64,000 nt of DNA from JAHEME01 sp034435035 (GCA_034435035.1 DAOTXW010000079.1:50965-114964), one strand, 5' to 3'; numbered from the stretch's first letter, positions 1-8,412 are shown. The notes: a model not told the origin generated them from the sequence alone. Made by a program: numbers and translations.

Positions 1-2419
1 TAGGAGCATTATAGGTGATGGCGGTTTCGTTCAGCGGGATCGTGGCGACTGTATCGACAAACGCCTCATCACGGGCGACTTCCAACACATAATGCGTTGC
101 GCCGCTGACCGGCCCCCAGCCCAGATGGACAGCATGGGGCTTCTCAAGTGCATGATCGACCAGCACCGGCGCCCCGGGTGCCGCCCTCAGAATCAGCACA
201 TCACCGGACTGCCAGGCGCCCGGCACGCCTGACACTTCAGCCCGAACCCGGAACTGCACCGCATCCAGCCCTGACGGCCTTGCCATCTCAAACTGAGTAT
301 CCCCACCCTGGTAAACCGTCACACCACCCGCCTCTTCCCGGGCAGGATCGAGCATCTCGACGCAGTAGGCAACCCGCCCGCCAACCGATCCCCATGACAC
401 GGCCAGGCGCCGCCCGCCCTCAGTCAGGGTTGTTTCCATCCACCCTGGCATCCCGGGTGCTATGGTAATGGTGGATACATTGCTCCAGGGCCCCTGACCG
501 CTGCTGTTTGAGCCGCAGACTCGCACAAACAGCATGCCCGGCTCGCGTCTGGCAATCTCCATAGTAGTGTCGGCTTCAACATGCACACGGGCATTGCGAA
601 AGCCACTGTCATCGGCTGTCTCGATAATGTACTCATCTGCTCCGGGGACCGCAGACCATTGCAGGTGGATCATCTGCAGGGTATCCGGACCCTCGATGCT
701 TAGCTCAGGCGCTGAGGCCGGCGCAGGCGGGGCAATCGCCAGCATCTGCTCATTGCTCCACTCGCTGCAGGCATAATCGTTGCAGGCCCGAACCCGAAAG
801 ACAAATTGGCCAACGCCAAGTTCCGGCAGCGTGTAGAGGGTGTCCGTCAGCGAGATGATTGATTCCTCGCCGCTGTCTCGGCTCACCTGCTGCAGCTCAT
901 AGCGGACAGCTCCCGGCACCGGCTGCCAGCGCAGTTCGACAGAGGCCCCGAACGAATAGCGCCCCATAGCCAGGTGGGGACGTGGCGGTGGTGGAATGCG
1001 GACCTCAACCGCCTGTGTGCTGCTCCAGGGCCCCGGCCCGCCGTCCGATATGGCTCGAACCCGATAGAAGAGATGCCCGGGCTCGGTGCTCGCCAGCGGA
1101 ATGCTCCAGGATGTGCTCCGCCCGGCGTAGACGATCTCAGGCTCGCGGAAATCCGGATCACGCGCCTGTTCCAGCGTATACTCCAGTGAATCACCCTCTG
1201 CCGACCAGTTCAGGATCGGGGAGCGATCAGCATCAGACAGGCTGATCTGTGGCGCAGGGGGTGGCGGATAGGCCACCCGCGTCTGCCGCAGCTCACTCCA
1301 CGGCGACATCCCGCCATGACGCCTAACTGCCCGGACGCGATAGTAATAGTGCCCCGGCGCTGGCGGAAAAGAGGGCCGCCATGTAGTTCCAGGGCCCGGC
1401 ACTTCAATCACCTGTGAATCCGCGAGGGCGGGGTTGGTTGTCTGCTGGATCACGAAGCGATCGCGGTCCGAACCTTTCCAGTTCCAGCGCAGCTCATAAT
1501 TACTGGCGCCGGTCGGGTTCCAGATCTGTTCTAGCCAGGGGCATTCAGCATTGGGATCCGGCATGGAGGGATCTGTATGGCCTTCATACAGAGGTGTCCG
1601 CAAAACCACGTCGATGAAAGCCACGTCATCACTGGTCGGCAGCCGTGCGCCGGCATGAATCTCCCGGTCGAGCTGGCTGTCCCCATAGTCCAGCACTTTG
1701 CTGGAATGAGTGCTCAGGCCATCGGTGAAGGCCGCGATGCGGCTTATTCCCGCCATCTCGCCCATCCAGGCATTCATCTGACCTTTGGTGCCATGAACGG
1801 TTGACCAGCGGTTGCTGTTGTCCCAGACGCCACCGATATCGACGGGTTTTCCCTCCTCATCACGCACATGGACCTGGGTGTCGCCCATCCAGCAAAGCGA
1901 AACGAGGCCTTCCGGGAATAGAGGACCCGGATGGTCAATGCGGGCTGCGGCGAAGATCGCCTCACTGCCGTAGGCGCGCTGGGCCTCCAATGCCTGCCTG
2001 ACCAGCCCCGATATTTCATCCGGGATCTGATAAGCAGCGACTTCGTGCTGAGCCTGCTTCTGCAGACGGTTGAGATAGCTGGATGCTGCTTCGCTCAGAG
2101 CCATAGCACCACCCAGGTACGCCACTTCAAGCGCCCAGAGCCACTCAAGCAGCCCGTCGCCGAGAATCCGCGCAGCCAGATTGCCACAGAATGACGAGCC
2201 CACTCCGTCGCACACAACGAATACCAGCCGTTGATCATTGTGCTGGAAGCAGAGATAATCCTGCCCTTCGATCTGGCTGCTCATGCTGTCGCTGGAGCGC
2301 GAGTAGGCATAGCGGATATAAGCGCCGGGCACCGAGACAAAAGACACCCCGGTCTCTATAGTCTGCGGCACGCGCTGCGTGCGGATCGGTACAACCTCAG
2401 AACGTCCGGGGAAGTTCAT
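1..2419 (-). CDS. PP2C-like phosphatase fused to fibronectin type III repeats (partial, runs off left edge)
   Basis: An open frame of about 806 codons with no stop before the window edge, so the C-terminus is missing. Residues 20-275 form a PP2C-family Ser/Thr phosphatase with the metal-binding motifs intact: CDGVGSS (70-76), WMGD (177-180), FTDGLS (231-236) and SDDVA (263-267). From about residue 300 there are five complete fibronectin type III-like repeats of 85-95 residues and part of a sixth, several carrying a YRVRA strand and a GPWS turn. No signal peptide or membrane segment is visible, so the repeats seem cytosolic, which is unusual. The ATG lies inside the 3' end of the kinase gene (23-bp overlap), suggesting translational coupling. 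The phosphatase part is paralogous to the PP2C gene at 3635-4846. PP2C identity is secure; the role of the repeats, perhaps substrate docking, is inferred. Confidence 0.82.
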   Translation of the reverse strand, partial: MNFPGRSEVVPIRTQRVPQTIETGVSFVSVPGAYIRYAYSRSSDSMSSQIEGQDYLCFQHNDQRLVFVVCDGVGSSFCGNLAARILGDGLLEWLWALEVAYLGGAMALSEAASSYLNRLQKQAQHEVAAYQIPDEISGLVRQALEAQRAYGSEAIFAAARIDHPGPLFPEGLVSLCWMGDTQVHVRDEEGKPVDIGGVWDNSNRWSTVHGTKGQMNAWMGEMAGISRIAAFTDGLSTHSSKVLDYGDSQLDREIHAGARLPTSDDVAFIDVVLRTPLYEGHTDPSMPDPNAECPWLEQIWNPTGASNYELRWNWKGSDRDRFVIQQTTNPALADSQVIEVPGPGTTWRPSFPPAPGHYYYRVRAVRRHGGMSPWSELRQTRVAYPPPPAPQISLSDADRSPILNWSAEGDSLEYTLEQARDPDFREPEIVYAGRSTSWSIPLASTEPGHLFYRVRAISDGGPGPWSSTQAVEVRIPPPPRPHLAMGRYSFGASVELRWQPVPGAVRYELQQVSRDSGEESIISLTDTLYTLPELGVGQFVFRVRACNDYACSEWSNEQMLAIAPPAPASAPELSIEGPDTLQMIHLQWSAVPGADEYIIETADDSGFRNARVHVEADTTMEIARREPGMLFVRVCGSNSSGQGPWSNVSTITIAPGMPGWMETTLTEGGRRLAVSWGSVGGRVAYCVEMLDPAREEAGGVTVYQGGDTQFEMARPSGLDAVQFRVRAEVSGVPGAWQSGDVLILRAAPGAPVLVDHALEKPHAVHLGWGPVSGATHYVLEVARDEAFVDTVATIPLNETAITYNAP

Positions 2420-3608
2420 GATGTTTGTTTGCCCACCACATGATGCTTGCCAGCGGCAGACCCAGTGCTGCCGCGCCCGTCCCGCACGGAAGGACATCTT
2501 GAATGGCCGACCACTCGAGGGCCAGCCCGGTCACCACACAGCATGCCAGCCCGACTACGCCTGCAATGACGAAGGCGCGTAAACACCCCTCCAGCCGCGA
2601 GCGAGGGCCGCGCCCCGCCGCCAGCCCGGGGGCCGCCCCGGAAGCGGTTCTTACAGGGTCCGCTGCGGGCTCGACAAAGATGCGAGTGTCGATCGGCGCC
2701 CACTTCGCTACCGGCGCACGCGGCAGGGCATCCAGCAGATCGTACCATGTTTTCAAAGGTGGGCAGGATTCCAGGGATTGAGCCCACCAGGTCTCCTCAA
2801 AGAGCTCCGCAAAACCCGCATCGTAGACCTGCAGGGCACGACACAGAATGTCGAAGCGCTCGCTTGGCTGCTGCAGCTCACTCGGGGCGAAGTAGCTCTC
2901 CCCGTAGGCGTTTTTTCGGACGTCGGGATGCGGCCAGCTGAGCATCTCAGCCATCAGGATAGCCCCGGCAAATCGATCTCCCAACGGCCCCCACTGCCCG
3001 GTTTTAACGACCTGAGAGTGCTGATAGCCGCTTGAGCCTGCGGGCACCATCGGGGGAGGCGTAAGCCACGGGCTGTACAGATCTTCTACGTCCACCAGAT
3101 GTATCTGGTCAAGCCGCGGGTCGATAATCACGTTGCCGCTGGAGAGGTCGCAGTGAGCCAGGCTGTTGAGCTCCAGCGCGTGCAGCACCCAGGCCATGCT
3201 CTCCGCCACGGCGCGGCCCTGATCCAGCGTCAGACGCTGGCGGTGATTCAGATAGTCAAACCAAGTCTTGCCCTCAATCCAGGGCATTACCATAGCATAA
3301 TTGAGATCCTCATACTCCGCGACCAGATCGGGAAATGACTCGGCAGTGATGATGGCCTGCTGGCAAACTCGCATCCCCGGCAGTTCATGATAGGTCCACA
3401 GTGCCTGTGCCGTGCTGAGCAGCCCTTCATGCCGGAAAGCCGGCTTGAAGACCTTCAGTGCATAGTCTTCGCCGTGATCCTGCATCCGGTAAACAATCGC
3501 ATGCCGGCCTTCCTGCCCCCAGACGAGTGAAGGAGCTGCCGGGTGCGGAGCAAAGCGATATTCTCGCCCATTGATGATAAGCCGTGTTCCAAGAGTTGGG
3601 TTAAACAT
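2397..3608 (-). CDS. Membrane-anchored Ser/Thr protein kinase-like protein
   Basis: A 403-residue protein with a eukaryotic-like kinase fold. A glycine-rich segment (about 28-36) precedes the ATP-binding lysine in YALKVFK (Lys52). The catalytic loop AHCDLSSGNV (151-160) supplies Asp154 and Asn159. The usual DFG metal-binding motif reads DVE (173-175), so the first Asp is kept but the loop is atypical. The C-terminus has two hydrophobic helices (about 338-362 and 375-392) that probably anchor it in the membrane with the kinase domain in the cytoplasm. It sits 26 bp after the PP2C gene and overlaps the PP2C-FN3 gene, so kinase and phosphatases should be co-expressed. Together with the upstream vWA gene this is the composition of a TerY-P triad. 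Kinase fold is confident; activity and substrates are unknown. Confidence 0.85.
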   Translation of the reverse strand: MFNPTLGTRLIINGREYRFAPHPAAPSLVWGQEGRHAIVYRMQDHGEDYALKVFKPAFRHEGLLSTAQALWTYHELPGMRVCQQAIITAESFPDLVAEYEDLNYAMVMPWIEGKTWFDYLNHRQRLTLDQGRAVAESMAWVLHALELNSLAHCDLSSGNVIIDPRLDQIHLVDVEDLYSPWLTPPPMVPAGSSGYQHSQVVKTGQWGPLGDRFAGAILMAEMLSWPHPDVRKNAYGESYFAPSELQQPSERFDILCRALQVYDAGFAELFEETWWAQSLESCPPLKTWYDLLDALPRAPVAKWAPIDTRIFVEPAADPVRTASGAAPGLAAGRGPRSRLEGCLRAFVIAGVVGLACCVVTGLALEWSAIQDVLPCGTGAAALGLPLASIMWWANKHHELPRTF

Positions 3609-3634
3609 AATCTCAAGCTACCGCTGGCTCTTGT

Positions 3635-4846
3635 TCAGGCAGGCGGCTTCGGCTCCGGCGACGAGTGCCCCTCCCCGCCAGCCGCCTGCTCATCAATCAA
3701 CCGTTCCAGCATCAGCATAGCGAGCGCCGCGCTTGTCAGCCCCAGCAGAGCAGCCTGCTGCCAGACCTGGATCTGCTGCTGAGTCGAGATGCCGCCGCTA
3801 CCCGCACTCGGCCGTCGAGTCGATTCAGAAAGCGGGCGCCATTCCTGCACCGCAGGACTACTGGCCGGCGGCTCGGCGCGGATTGGTTCGATGCCGGTCA
3901 CCGGCGTGCGAGGCTTCTCATCGATTACAATGGGCCCTGTATATTCGGAGACGAAGAATACTGGCTCAGTATCGGGCGGCCTGATGGCGGCTGGCAGCGC
4001 CAGAATCCGCCGGGCGTCCGGTGTGTCGGTCGCTCCGACGGTCTGCGGGCTGTAGGCTAACCTCACATCGAACAGAGAGGCATCGTCCGCCGGCGGATTC
4101 TGCTGCCAGCGCGCCATCAGATCAGCCAGGTCTGCATCCGTTGGCACATGTCCGGTCGACAGGCCATCCGTGTAGCCAGCCACCCGGGCCACCTTGTGGC
4201 TGCTACCAATCCATGTGTGTATCTGGCCCTTGACGCCGGTGGTCGCATTCCAGCGTTCCGAGGTGTGGCCATGTGGGCCCAGATCCAGCAGCTGCCCGTC
4301 AATGTCGATTGCAGCAACAGGCGCATCGCCCAACCAGCATAGGGCTACCAACGGATCATCCCCGTCCAGTGACAGCCGGCCCGCCACAAACATCGCCTCG
4401 CTGCCATATTGTCGCTGCATCTCCAGTGCCTGCACCAGTATTGGTGGCAGATGGTCAGGCAGCTGGTAGGCCGATACATGATGGGCTGAAGCTATGGCTG
4501 CTTCATTGAGCGACTCAGTTACCTGTCGGCTAAATGCATCGGCATCGGATGGGCGAGACGCGCTCCACAGCCAGCTAACGAGATGGTCGCCCAGCAGTCT
4601 GGCTGCCAGATCGCCCATGAAGGATTGGCCGACCCCGTCACAGACAGCAAATGCCAGGCTGGCTGCTCCATACCGGAACGCCACGTAGTCCTGACCCACT
4701 GTTCTGCTGCTGACGCTGTCAGCCGAGCGCACATACAGGTACAACACCGTGCCAACCGGCGTCTTAAGCGGGGTCAGAGGCGTTTCGGTATCCTGTGGTA
4801 GGCTAACCTGGCCTTCCGGATGGTCTGGTTGCTGGGCTTTAACCAT
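3635..4846 (-). CDS. PP2C-family protein phosphatase with C-terminal membrane anchor
   Basis: A 403-residue PP2C-like Ser/Thr phosphatase. Metal-binding motifs are CDGVGQS (69-75), WLGD (171-174), YTDGLS (225-230) and ADDAS (253-257). The first 30 residues are Pro/Thr-rich; residues 280-355 form a low-complexity linker and residues about 362-382 a single membrane helix followed by a Pro/Glu-rich tail. It is clearly paralogous to the phosphatase domain at 1-2419: both share the GQDY, YGSEA, TKGQ/VKGQ and TDGLST blocks. It lies between the vWA gene (114 bp upstream, with a strong hairpin in the gap) and the kinase gene (26 bp downstream). It probably opposes the neighbouring kinase at the membrane, an inference from context. 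Confidence 0.85.
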   Translation of the reverse strand: MVKAQQPDHPEGQVSLPQDTETPLTPLKTPVGTVLYLYVRSADSVSSRTVGQDYVAFRYGAASLAFAVCDGVGQSFMGDLAARLLGDHLVSWLWSASRPSDADAFSRQVTESLNEAAIASAHHVSAYQLPDHLPPILVQALEMQRQYGSEAMFVAGRLSLDGDDPLVALCWLGDAPVAAIDIDGQLLDLGPHGHTSERWNATTGVKGQIHTWIGSSHKVARVAGYTDGLSTGHVPTDADLADLMARWQQNPPADDASLFDVRLAYSPQTVGATDTPDARRILALPAAIRPPDTEPVFFVSEYTGPIVIDEKPRTPVTGIEPIRAEPPASSPAVQEWRPLSESTRRPSAGSGGISTQQQIQVWQQAALLGLTSAALAMLMLERLIDEQAAGGEGHSSPEPKPPA

Positions 4847-4888
4847 GAATTACTGTGCCTTGCTGCCGGTGGGACGCGGTTGCCAAAC

Positions 4889-4919
4889 AGGCGGGCAGGG
4901 AAGCTCGCCCTACCCGCCT
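4889..4919 (-). other. Stem-loop in the vWA-PP2C gap
   Basis: Arms 4889-4900 and 4908-4919 form a 12-bp stem with one mismatch around a 7-nt loop. There is no T-run on either side, so it is not a textbook terminator. Its place between the vWA stop and the PP2C start suggests an mRNA-stability or differential-expression element inside the operon. Confidence 0.45.
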
Positions 4920-4960
4920 GCCGGGAGGTGTCATACTGCCTGCCAGAGGGCGACGGTGTT

Positions 4961-5725
4961 CTACGGCGTCACCGGGGTAACCGGTGTCGCACCGCTCATT
5001 GCAAAGCCAAGCTCGACAATGGCTGGCTCGTTACCCGGGAAGAACATCCGCGCCCCGGGAGAGAGCCGATAGCCCATCTCGGCCATCACGCTGCCGTAGG
5101 TCGGCGGAATAGTTGAAGACATCCGGAATAGCGTCTCCGCATAGGGAGAGGCCAGCGGCGTTTCATCTGTGACGCCATCCCATCCCTTCGGATCGGCGAT
5201 CGTCTGGGTCAGTGCCTTATCTGTCACAAAGATATTCTCGATCAGCACATTGCCATCCGGGACGGCCATCTGCATGATACGCCGGGCAATCGGCTCCGGA
5301 TCGCCGCCGCTGTTGTACTCACCATCGGTCATGTGGCACACCAGCGGGGCCGGGCAATCCTGCAGATTACCAAGCTCAGCGGCCAGCAGGCGCTCGGCCT
5401 CGCGGAAAGCCGCCGCGGTATCCGTAGCGTCCATCGGCTGCAGGCGCGGCACACCCATCTGCGCCAGCTCGGCAACCGTCTTGATCCCACCGAGCAGGTC
5501 GGTCACCTGCGAGCTGTACGCATACATAGCAATCCGATAGCGGGGCGCGACTGTGGTGCCCTTGGTGCTGCGCTGAACCATCCGGACGGCTACTTGGTGC
5601 AGGGCGTCTGAGACCACCTCGATCTTGGTCTTACCCCCCAGATCCTCGCCCATCGAGCCGCTGACATCCAGAAGATAGATGATCAGCGCAGGCGTTTTGC
5701 TCGTAGCAGGTACAGTATATGGCAT
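4961..5725 (-). CDS. TerY-like von Willebrand factor A domain protein
   Basis: A 254-residue vWA protein. The MIDAS metal site is complete: DVSGS at 20-24, the Thr of DATDT near 101-103 and Asp134 in HMTDGE. There is no signal peptide or membrane helix, so it is cytosolic, like TerY and unlike secreted vWA adhesins. The start at 5725 is chosen because a purine-rich GAGGGG site lies 7 nt upstream; the frame stays open 24 codons further but without a ribosome site. It is the first gene of the vWA-PP2C-kinase-PP2C run. In TerY-P systems the vWA protein is thought to act as a Mg-dependent scaffold for the kinase and phosphatase. The family is confident; the TerY-P assignment rests on synteny. Confidence 0.85.
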   Translation of the reverse strand: MPYTVPATSKTPALIIYLLDVSGSMGEDLGGKTKIEVVSDALHQVAVRMVQRSTKGTTVAPRYRIAMYAYSSQVTDLLGGIKTVAELAQMGVPRLQPMDATDTAAAFREAERLLAAELGNLQDCPAPLVCHMTDGEYNSGGDPEPIARRIMQMAVPDGNVLIENIFVTDKALTQTIADPKGWDGVTDETPLASPYAETLFRMSSTIPPTYGSVMAEMGYRLSPGARMFFPGNEPAIVELGFAMSGATPVTPVTP

Positions 5726-5860
5726 GGCGTTACCCCTCTTTCCTCGCGAATATTCATAACTGTGATGGATGTCCGGCCGCTGCCGGCGCGTCATCACTTT
5801 CTATTACGCGGATTAGTCTGGATCGTTTCAACTCTCGCCAGTCTGGGCCAGCCAGCATAT

Positions 5861-6295
5861 TCAGCCTTCGGCCAGTGCCGGCTCATAGGCTGCCATCCTC
5901 TCGCGCCATGCAGCCGGGATAGGGATGGCGACCGACCGAATGTAGTCGTAAGCCACCTGCACTGTGCTGCCTTCGGCTGCCACTGCGCCGTCTCCCTCGC
6001 GGATCAGGGTATATGTGAAATCGAAACTCTTACCGCCCAGCCGCGAGGCGCGCAGATAGACCCGCACGCGGTCGCCAAATATCAGTGGGAGCTTGTACTG
6101 GCAGGTAGCCTGGGCGATAATCACGCCCAGCTCGCTCAGGTGCCCATCCCAGCCGATGACCTCCTTTGCATAGTGCAGGCGAGCTGTCTCCATGTAGGTG
6201 AAGTACTTGGCATTGTTAACATGCTGGAGCACATCCAGGTCAGCATACCGGACATCGATCAGGTAGGAGAAGCGGTAAGCGGACAGATCAGTCAT
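5861..6295 (-). CDS. Hotdog-fold acyl-CoA thioesterase (YbgC/4-hydroxybenzoyl-CoA family)
   Basis: A 144-residue single-domain hotdog thioesterase that would hydrolyse acyl-CoA thioesters in the cytosol. The N-terminal RYADLDVLQHVNNAKY segment (about 16-31) carries the Asp and His-Val-Asn that mark this family, with Asp as the likely catalytic residue. Length matches YbgC/FadM-type enzymes. The start is an ATG 54 nt downstream of an extended -10 element. It is transcribed away from the HEAT-repeat gene and is separated from the vWA gene by 135 bp, so it is probably not part of that operon. Substrate chain length cannot be read from the sequence. Confidence 0.85.
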   Translation of the reverse strand: MTDLSAYRFSYLIDVRYADLDVLQHVNNAKYFTYMETARLHYAKEVIGWDGHLSELGVIIAQATCQYKLPLIFGDRVRVYLRASRLGGKSFDFTYTLIREGDGAVAAEGSTVQVAYDYIRSVAIPIPAAWRERMAAYEPALAEG

Positions 6296-6348
6296 AGGCG
6301 CCTCGAATCAGGTAGCAGCAGGTGGTATTATTGCATGCCATCTTCATG

Positions 6349-6357
6349 ATTCTAGCA
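6349..6357 (-). promoter_or_regulatory. Extended -10 promoter for the thioesterase gene
   Basis: On the minus strand the sequence reads TGC-TAGAAT, an extended -10 element, about 54 nt upstream of the thioesterase ATG. No good -35 hexamer is present. It matches the TATGCTAnAAT pattern seen at other starts in this window. Confidence 0.45.
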
Positions 6358-6414
6358 TAAGTCGGCTTTACGCCGCCTGTGCAGCCATTACCATGACAGA
6401 GGGAGAACAAAACC

Positions 6415-7086
6415 GTGGCCAGAAGTCTCAACGAGCTTCAGCAGCAGCTTGCCAGCTACGACTGGAAGGTGCGCGCCCGGGCTGTCGACAGCCTGAGCGA
6501 AGCGCGCGATCCCAGAGCAATTCCGGCCTTGACTGAAGCGCTCGCAGATGAGAGCCAGTTTGTGCGGATGGCGGCCGCGAGGGGTCTGGGGACCATCGGC
6601 GACGCTAAAGCACTGCCCTCTCTGATCGCCGCTCTGGATGATCCGGTATTCATGGTGCGTCAGAATGCTCTCTGGGCACTGGGCGAGATTGGAGACCCCG
6701 GGGCAATCCCGGCTCTTCAGCAATTTGTCAATGACGGGACCATGTTTGCAGAGCGCTCCATTACCGTTGGCCGTCTGGCACAGCTGGCCATCGACCGCAT
6801 CCATGCAGCAGTTGAAGCGGCACAGACAGCTTCTGCATCAGCAGCAGCGGCTCCCACCGAAGGCGGCGGGTTGACCCCCGAGGAGCGTGCCGCCAAGCGA
6901 GCCGCAGCGCTGGCGCGCAAGGCAGGCAGGGCAGAATCTGGCGATACCCCGTCAGAAGCCTCGCCGCCGGCTCCCAGCAGCCTCGCTCCCGCTGAAGGCG
7001 GTGGGCTTAGCGCCGAAGAGCGCGCCGCCAAACGCGCCGCGGCTCTGGCCCGCAAGGCAGCCGCCAAGAAAGGCGGCGAGGGCTAG
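6415..7086 (+). CDS. HEAT-repeat protein with duplicated C-terminal helical motif
   Basis: A 223-residue protein starting with GTG after a GAGGGAGAA ribosome site. Residues about 15-130 contain three PBS-lyase/HEAT-type repeats (for example VRARAVDSLSEARDPRAIP, VRMAAARGLGTIGDAKALP and VRQNALWALGEIGDPGAIP), a fold used for protein-protein contacts. An Ala/Ser linker leads to two almost identical units of about 22 residues (149-170 and 194-215) with the core EERAAKRAAALARKA, likely short charged helices. It heads a three-gene plus-strand run with a methyltransferase 17 bp downstream and dtd. The function is unknown; a scaffold or adaptor role is inferred from the fold only. Confidence 0.8.
   Translation: MARSLNELQQQLASYDWKVRARAVDSLSEARDPRAIPALTEALADESQFVRMAAARGLGTIGDAKALPSLIAALDDPVFMVRQNALWALGEIGDPGAIPALQQFVNDGTMFAERSITVGRLAQLAIDRIHAAVEAAQTASASAAAAPTEGGGLTPEERAAKRAAALARKAGRAESGDTPSEASPPAPSSLAPAEGGGLSAEERAAKRAAALARKAAAKKGGEG
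6859..7059 (+). repeat. Internal duplicated 22-residue motif in the HEAT protein
   Basis: The segments 6859-6924 and 6994-7059 encode two near-identical EGGGL...EERAAKRAAALARKA units separated by a Pro/Ser-rich spacer. This is an in-gene tandem duplication. Confidence 0.8.
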
Positions 7087-7103
7087 AAAGGGCTCGGATT
7101 CCG

Positions 7104-7967
7104 GTGGATGGCAGCAGCAGCCACGTAGCGGATCGCCTGCCCTTTGATCCTGATTTCAATGACTGCGCTTGGACAGATGAATGGACTCGCATCCCCGTGA
7201 TGCAGGTGCTGCCGGGGCGCTACGAGTCCTTTTCTGTTCGCAGCTGGCAGTTAACTGAAGCGGAGGTCTGCGGCCGCCACCTGACGCTGGACCCACCGCT
7301 GGCCGTGCGCGGACTGGTGACAGATGACGGCGTGCTGTGGATGTCAGATGTCCCCCAGGAACGTCTGATGATGTTCAACAATGCACGCCGGTCACGGGGG
7401 CATATCCTGATTGGCGGGCTGGGGCTCGGCCTCTACCTGCAGTACGCGCTGCCGCATGCAGACCGCATGACCGTCATAGAAGCCAGCCCGGCTGTTGCCG
7501 CACTGGTTCAGCCAGTGATCGAAGTGGCGGCGCAGTCCAGCGGCATTCCCATCGAAGTGCAGATTGCGCGCATCGAGGATGTTCTGGCTGCGCCGCCTGT
7601 TGCTTCCTACGACACCATTTTCCTCGATACCTGGGACACCCTTGATGCAGTGCAGCTCCCTGACATCAATCATCTGCGCGATCTGGCAGTTTGCCACCTG
7701 GCCCCGGGCGGCCGCGTGCTCCTGTGGGGCTATCAGTGGATGGTGCGTCTGTTCGAAGAGGCGTGTGTGCGCCTGCTCACCCCGGCGCCGGGTGAGCGCC
7801 AGCGCTGGTTGGAGGCGGCAGCAGGCCAGCACTCGAACACCTGGCGGCTTCTGCTGCCGGTGCTGTCACATTTCCGTGGCAAGAATGTCACTCAGATGGA
7901 TGCGGCTCTGGACTGGTGCCGCCAGTATATCACACAGGTAACACTGGGCGATCTGGCAGGAGGATGA
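7104..7967 (+). CDS. Spermidine synthase-like SAM-dependent methyltransferase fold protein
   Basis: A 287-residue class I Rossmann-fold protein of the spermidine synthase/methyltransferase type. The glycine-rich nucleotide loop is GGLGLGLYLQ (about 104-113), followed by the acidic end of strand 2 in VIEASP and a strand-4 motif FLDTWD. The characteristic polyamine-binding residues of true spermidine synthases were not recognised, so it may be a methyltransferase of unknown substrate. GTG start at 7104, 17 bp after the HEAT gene, and only 4 bp before dtd, which suggests co-transcription. Confidence 0.7.
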   Translation: MDGSSSHVADRLPFDPDFNDCAWTDEWTRIPVMQVLPGRYESFSVRSWQLTEAEVCGRHLTLDPPLAVRGLVTDDGVLWMSDVPQERLMMFNNARRSRGHILIGGLGLGLYLQYALPHADRMTVIEASPAVAALVQPVIEVAAQSSGIPIEVQIARIEDVLAAPPVASYDTIFLDTWDTLDAVQLPDINHLRDLAVCHLAPGGRVLLWGYQWMVRLFEEACVRLLTPAPGERQRWLEAAAGQHSNTWRLLLPVLSHFRGKNVTQMDAALDWCRQYITQVTLGDLAGG

Positions 7968-7971
7968 TTCG

Positions 7972-8412
7972 GTGCGGGTGCTGCTGCAGCGGGTCTTACA
8001 GGCATCAGTGGCAGTTGACGGACAGACTGTGAGCCAGATCGGCCGCGGATTCGTCGTGCTGGTCGGCGTAGGCCATGCCGACAGCAGCGAACAGGCAGTC
8101 TGGTTGGCGCAGAAAGTGGCAGGGTTAAGGGTTTTTGAGGATCGGGAGGGTAAGTTTAACCTGTCGATCCGCGAGGTAGGCGGCGCCGCGCTGGTAGTGT
8201 CGCAGTTCACACTCTATGCTGATGCCCGCAAGGGCAGGCGGCCGGCTTTTGTGGATGCCGCTCCGCCGGAGGTCGCTGAGCCGCTTGTGTTGCGCTTCGC
8301 CGAGCTTCTGCGGGCGGAGGGCGTCCCCGTTGAAATGGGCGTATTTGGTGCTCACATGCTGGTTAAGATTCACAATGACGGCCCGGTGACGATCTGGCTT
8401 GAGCGTGAATAG
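7972..8412 (+). CDS. dtd: D-aminoacyl-tRNA deacylase
   Basis: A 146-residue protein with both signature motifs of the DTD family: SQFTLYAD (about 79-86) and the C-terminal GPVTIWL. The enzyme cleaves D-amino acids (and glycine from tRNA-Ala) off mischarged tRNAs, a proofreading role in the cytosol; the homodimer uses the two motifs to form the active site. GTG start preceded by AGGAGG at good spacing. Last gene of the plus-strand trio; it converges with the membrane protein gene, whose end is 23 bp away. Confidence 0.95.
   Translation: MRVLLQRVLQASVAVDGQTVSQIGRGFVVLVGVGHADSSEQAVWLAQKVAGLRVFEDREGKFNLSIREVGGAALVVSQFTLYADARKGRRPAFVDAAPPEVAEPLVLRFAELLRAEGVPVEMGVFGAHMLVKIHNDGPVTIWLERE

Noticed and set aside
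883..1407. Short minus-strand reading frames inside the left-edge gene
   Set aside because: They lie in other frames of the PP2C-FN3 gene and show no domain; the continuous long frame explains the region.
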